DNA from: Porphyromonadaceae bacterium UBA2751
GTDB lineage: Bacteria > Bacteroidota > Bacteroidia > Bacteroidales > Muribaculaceae
Direction: 5' to 3'
Length of the DNA: 16,292 nucleotides
Assembly: GCA_002353285.1 (NCBI GenBank)
Contig: DEJJ01000032.1
Span: forward strand, 1 to 16,292
Positions 13,227 to 16,292 of this stretch are shown here, one piece after another. Each line of letters opens with the position of its first letter. Within the stretch, counting starts at the first letter, position 1. Both the position numbers and the translations under genes were made by a program. The notes below the pieces were generated by a model, which made no database searches, was not told the DNA's origin, and worked only from the letters and a program-made list of their open reading frames with translations.

Positions 13227-13631
13227 TTATGCATCTTTTTGGTTAATAGTATCGAGGTAGATAGTCACGTGGTTAGAACGCTTGCGGATGCGGTATCCAC
13301 GTCCTTGTGGAGCTGGACGCAGGCGCTTGAGCATTGGAGCGCAGTCAACGTTGATTGACTTGATATAGAGCTCCCCGTCCTCGGCTTTCTTGCCATTCTT
13401 CTGCTCCCAGTTAGAGATAGCGCTCTTGAGGAGCTTCTCAACGTCGGCAGCAGCCTGCTTGTTAGAGAAGTGAAGGAGTCCGAGTGCCTTGAAAGCCTCT
13501 TGTCCGCGCACCATGTCGGCCACGAGCCTCATCTTGCGTGGAGAGCTTGGCACGTTCTTGAGCTTAGCGAAAGCTTGGTCGCGACGGGCCTCCTTAATCT
13601 TTTCGGCTGATATTTTCTTTCTTTTACCCAT
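13227..13631 (-). CDS. rplV: 50S ribosomal protein L22
   Basis: L22 (uL22) contacts all domains of 23S rRNA and its beta-hairpin narrows the peptide tunnel. The 134-residue product has the core SSPRKMRLVADMVRGQEAF, the hairpin region around CAPMLKRLRPAPQGRGYRIR, and KRSNHVTIYL near the C-terminus. The basic N-terminal segment (GKRKKISAEKIKEARRDQ) is slightly extended relative to E. coli (110 residues). It lies 45 nt after rpsS. Confidence 0.97.
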   Translation of the reverse strand: MGKRKKISAEKIKEARRDQAFAKLKNVPSSPRKMRLVADMVRGQEAFKALGLLHFSNKQAAADVEKLLKSAISNWEQKNGKKAEDGELYIKSINVDCAPMLKRLRPAPQGRGYRIRKRSNHVTIYLDTINQKDA

Positions 13632-13676
13632 TGTATTTTAATTCTTTTTTGTCAATGAATGATTCCCGGGTCCTGA

Positions 13677-13943
13677 TTACTTGTTGTTGCCGCTGTGTCC
13701 ACGGAAGGTGCGAGTGAGAGCGAACTCTCCGAGCTTGTGTCCCACCATGTTCTCGGTGATGTAAACGGGAATGAACTTGTTTCCATTGTGTACTGCGATA
13801 GTGTGACCCACGAAGTCGGGCGAGATCATCGATGCACGTGACCAAGTCTTGACCACAGCCTTCTTTCCGCTCTCGTTCATAGCGTCAATTTTCTTCTCGA
13901 GCTTGACACAGATGTAAGGACCTTTTTTTAATGATCGACTCAT
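13677..13943 (-). CDS. rpsS: 30S ribosomal protein S19
   Basis: S19 (uS19) sits in the head of the small subunit, complexed with S13, and contacts the A-site region and 50S bridges. The 88-residue product begins MSRSLKKGPYICVKLEKKID and has KTWSRASMISPDFVGHTIAV and FIPVYITENMVGHKLGEFAL, all conserved. It lies 19 nt after rplB and 45 nt before rplV. Confidence 0.98.
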   Translation of the reverse strand: MSRSLKKGPYICVKLEKKIDAMNESGKKAVVKTWSRASMISPDFVGHTIAVHNGNKFIPVYITENMVGHKLGEFALTRTFRGHSGNNK

Positions 13944-13962
13944 AGTTTAAACTTTAATCAAA

Positions 13963-14787
<825 letters not shown>

Positions 14788-14795
14788 TTTATTAA

Positions 14796-15086
14796 TTATA
14801 AGTTGCTATAGAAATCAATAGTTTGTCCTTCGGCAAGAGTGACAATAGCCTTCTTGAAGGCAGCGTTAGCTCCGCGCTGAATACCCGAGCGAGTGTAGCG
14901 CTGACGCTTCTTGCCGTCGTAGTTCATAGTCTTAATCTCAACCACCTTAACATCGTAGAGTTCCTCGATCAGGTCGCGGATCTGATACTTGTTAGCCTCG
15001 GGAGATACCTTGAACGAAAAGCGGTTGTTTTTCTCGCTTATGGCGTTAGCCTTTTCCGAAACGATAGGAATAATTTGAATATCCAT
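14796..15086 (-). CDS. rplW: 50S ribosomal protein L23
   Basis: L23 (uL23) lies at the peptide tunnel exit and is the main docking site for trigger factor and SRP. The 96-residue product begins MDIQIIPIVSEKANAISEKN and has NKYQIRDLIEELYDVKVVEI followed by the basic loop KRQRYTRSGIQRG. It lies 27 nt after rplD. An AAGGAG is present 14 nt before its ATG, rather far for a normal Shine-Dalgarno. Confidence 0.97.
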   Translation of the reverse strand: MDIQIIPIVSEKANAISEKNNRFSFKVSPEANKYQIRDLIEELYDVKVVEIKTMNYDGKKRQRYTRSGIQRGANAAFKKAIVTLAEGQTIDFYSNL

Positions 15087-15113
15087 TGTGTTTTATATCT
15101 CTCCTTAAGATGA

Positions 15114-15737
15114 TTAGAATTTGTTCATAACTTCGATGCTGCTCTCGGTAACAATCATAGCCTTGTTGTCGAGCACGCGGTAAGTGTTGAGCTCACGTGC
15201 AGTGCACACGCTAGCACGCTCCACGTTGCGGGCCGAGAGATACACATTCTTGTTCATATCGTTGAGCACGAGCATCACTTTCTTGCCTTCCAGGTTAAGA
15301 GCCTTGGTGATAGCCACGAAGTTCTTAGTCTTGGGTGCGTCGAAGTTGAAGTCCTCAACAACTATAATCTGGTTGTTTTGAGCCTTGAAAGTGAGGGCCG
15401 AGCGGCGTGCGAGGTCTTTCACCTTCTTGTTGAGCTTGGTGTAATAGTTGCGTGGACGTGGTCCGAAGACGCGGCCACCACCATGGAACAATGGAGACTT
15501 GATGTCGCCGTGGCGAGCACCACCGCCACCCTTCTGGCGTCCGAGCTTCTTGGTCGAGCCCATGATCTCACTTCTCTCCTTCGACTTGTGTGTGCCCTGG
15601 CGCTGGTTGCCCAGATATTGCTTCACACTCAGGTAAACAACGTGCTCGTTGGGTTCGGGGATTGCAAAAACCTCGTCGTTAAGAGTGACCTTCTTACCTG
15701 TATCCTGTCCGTTGATGTTATATACTGCTAGTTCCAT
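15114..15737 (-). CDS. rplD: 50S ribosomal protein L4
   Basis: L4 (uL4) extends a loop into the peptide tunnel and, in E. coli, represses its own operon by binding the leader (outside this window). The 207-residue product has the tunnel loop around residues 48-90 (rich in Gly, Lys and Arg, with KLGRQKGGGGARHGDIKSPL) and the globular part with KVMLVLNDMNKNVYLSARN. It lies 3 nt after rplC. Confidence 0.98.
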   Translation of the reverse strand: MELAVYNINGQDTGKKVTLNDEVFAIPEPNEHVVYLSVKQYLGNQRQGTHKSKERSEIMGSTKKLGRQKGGGGARHGDIKSPLFHGGGRVFGPRPRNYYTKLNKKVKDLARRSALTFKAQNNQIIVVEDFNFDAPKTKNFVAITKALNLEGKKVMLVLNDMNKNVYLSARNVERASVCTARELNTYRVLDNKAMIVTESSIEVMNKF

Positions 15738-15740
15738 AGT

Positions 15741-16292
15741 TTACTTCATGATTGAGATGATTGAACCTTTGCTACCTGGAACCGAACCCTTAACGATAAG
15801 GAGGTTGTTCTCAGGCAAAATCTTGATAATCTCGAGATTTTGAACAGTAACTCTTTCGTTACCCATCTGTCCGGCCATTCTCATGCCCTTGAACACTTTA
15901 GCGGGGTAAGAGCAGGCACCGATAGAACCTGGTGCGCGGAAGCGGTCGTCCTGACCGTGTGTCTTTTGGCCGACACCACCAAAGCCGTGACGCTTTACAA
16001 CGCCCTGGAAGCCCTTACCTTTAGAGATTCCAATCACGTCAACATAGTGGTCATCATTGAAGAACTCAACTGTGAACACGTCACCAGTCTTGTACTCACC
16101 TTCAAAATCTTTGAACTCGGCCAAGTGTCGTTGTGGCTTTACTCCAGCTTTCTTGAAGTGACCTGCCTCGGGCTTGGTAGTGTGCTTGTCCTTCTTCTCG
16201 ATGTAACCAAGCTGCAAAGCCTCGTAGCCGTCGTTTTCAACAGTTTTCACTTGAGTAACTACACAAGGACCTACTTCGATAACAGTGCACGG
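15741..16292 (-). CDS. rplC: 50S ribosomal protein L3 (5' end cut by window edge)
   Basis: L3 (uL3) initiates 50S assembly and reaches close to the peptidyl-transferase centre. The 183 visible residues run from PCTVIEVGPCVVTQ to the stop; roughly the first 20 residues lie beyond the right edge. A GTG at 16250 is an internal Val codon, not the start. The central signature ISKGKGFQGVVKRHGFGG is present. The E. coli methylation site GQNQTPG reads GACSYPA, so that Gln methylation target is absent, which I believe is common outside Proteobacteria. Confidence 0.97.
   Translation of the reverse strand, partial: PCTVIEVGPCVVTQVKTVENDGYEALQLGYIEKKDKHTTKPEAGHFKKAGVKPQRHLAEFKDFEGEYKTGDVFTVEFFNDDHYVDVIGISKGKGFQGVVKRHGFGGVGQKTHGQDDRFRAPGSIGACSYPAKVFKGMRMAGQMGNERVTVQNLEIIKILPENNLLIVKGSVPGSKGSIISIMK

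Noticed and set aside
16248..16250. GTG as the rplC start
   Set aside because: Upstream codons to the window edge continue the L3 sequence (VIEVGPCVVTQ), so this is an internal valine.

Overview
The window is the ribosomal-protein super-operon (S10-spc-alpha type) of a member of the order Bacteroidales, followed on its far side by one convergent accessory gene and a repeat-rich non-coding stretch. The order assignment is inference. It rests on the secY-map-infA-rpmJ-rpsM-rpsK-rpsD-rpoA-rplQ order, on RpoA, S4, S14 and L36 forms of the Bacteroidota kind, on the near absence of Shine-Dalgarno sequences, and on a perfect Bacteroidota-type promoter (TTTG, 20 nt, TAnnTTTG) before the only plus-strand gene. 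The family (for example Muribaculaceae, Prevotellaceae or Bacteroidaceae) cannot be settled from this sequence.

Layout. Bases 1-451 hold no convincing gene but several kinds of short repeat: CAACT and GGAATCA near-tandem runs, small hairpins each followed by an AAATTAT-like box, and a regular 9-bp TGACTC array. A promoter at 452-483 drives a plus-strand gene (516-1427) for a secreted DUF1460-family papain-like amidase. Bases 1428-1571 hold two strong hairpins between this gene and the convergent operon end.

From 1572 to the right edge everything is on the minus strand. In transcription order, right to left, the genes are rplC (5' end cut off by the window edge), rplD, rplW, rplB, rpsS, rplV, rpsC, rplP, rpmC, rpsQ, rplN, rplX, rplE, rpsN, rpsH, rplF, rplR, rpsE, rpmD, rplO, secY, map, infA, rpmJ, rpsM, rpsK, rpsD, rpoA, rplQ. 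All look intact apart from the truncated rplC. Most gaps are under 55 nt. Two stand out: 109 nt before rpsH and 177 nt before rpsD.

The operon couples production of both ribosomal subunits to protein export (SecY), N-terminal methionine removal (Map), translation initiation (IF1) and transcription (RNA polymerase alpha). No wholly new gene system is visible. The most promising undescribed elements are non-coding: a nested, possibly switching RNA structure in the rpsD leader, a full AGGAGG Shine-Dalgarno before rplF, and the repeat clusters at the left end.
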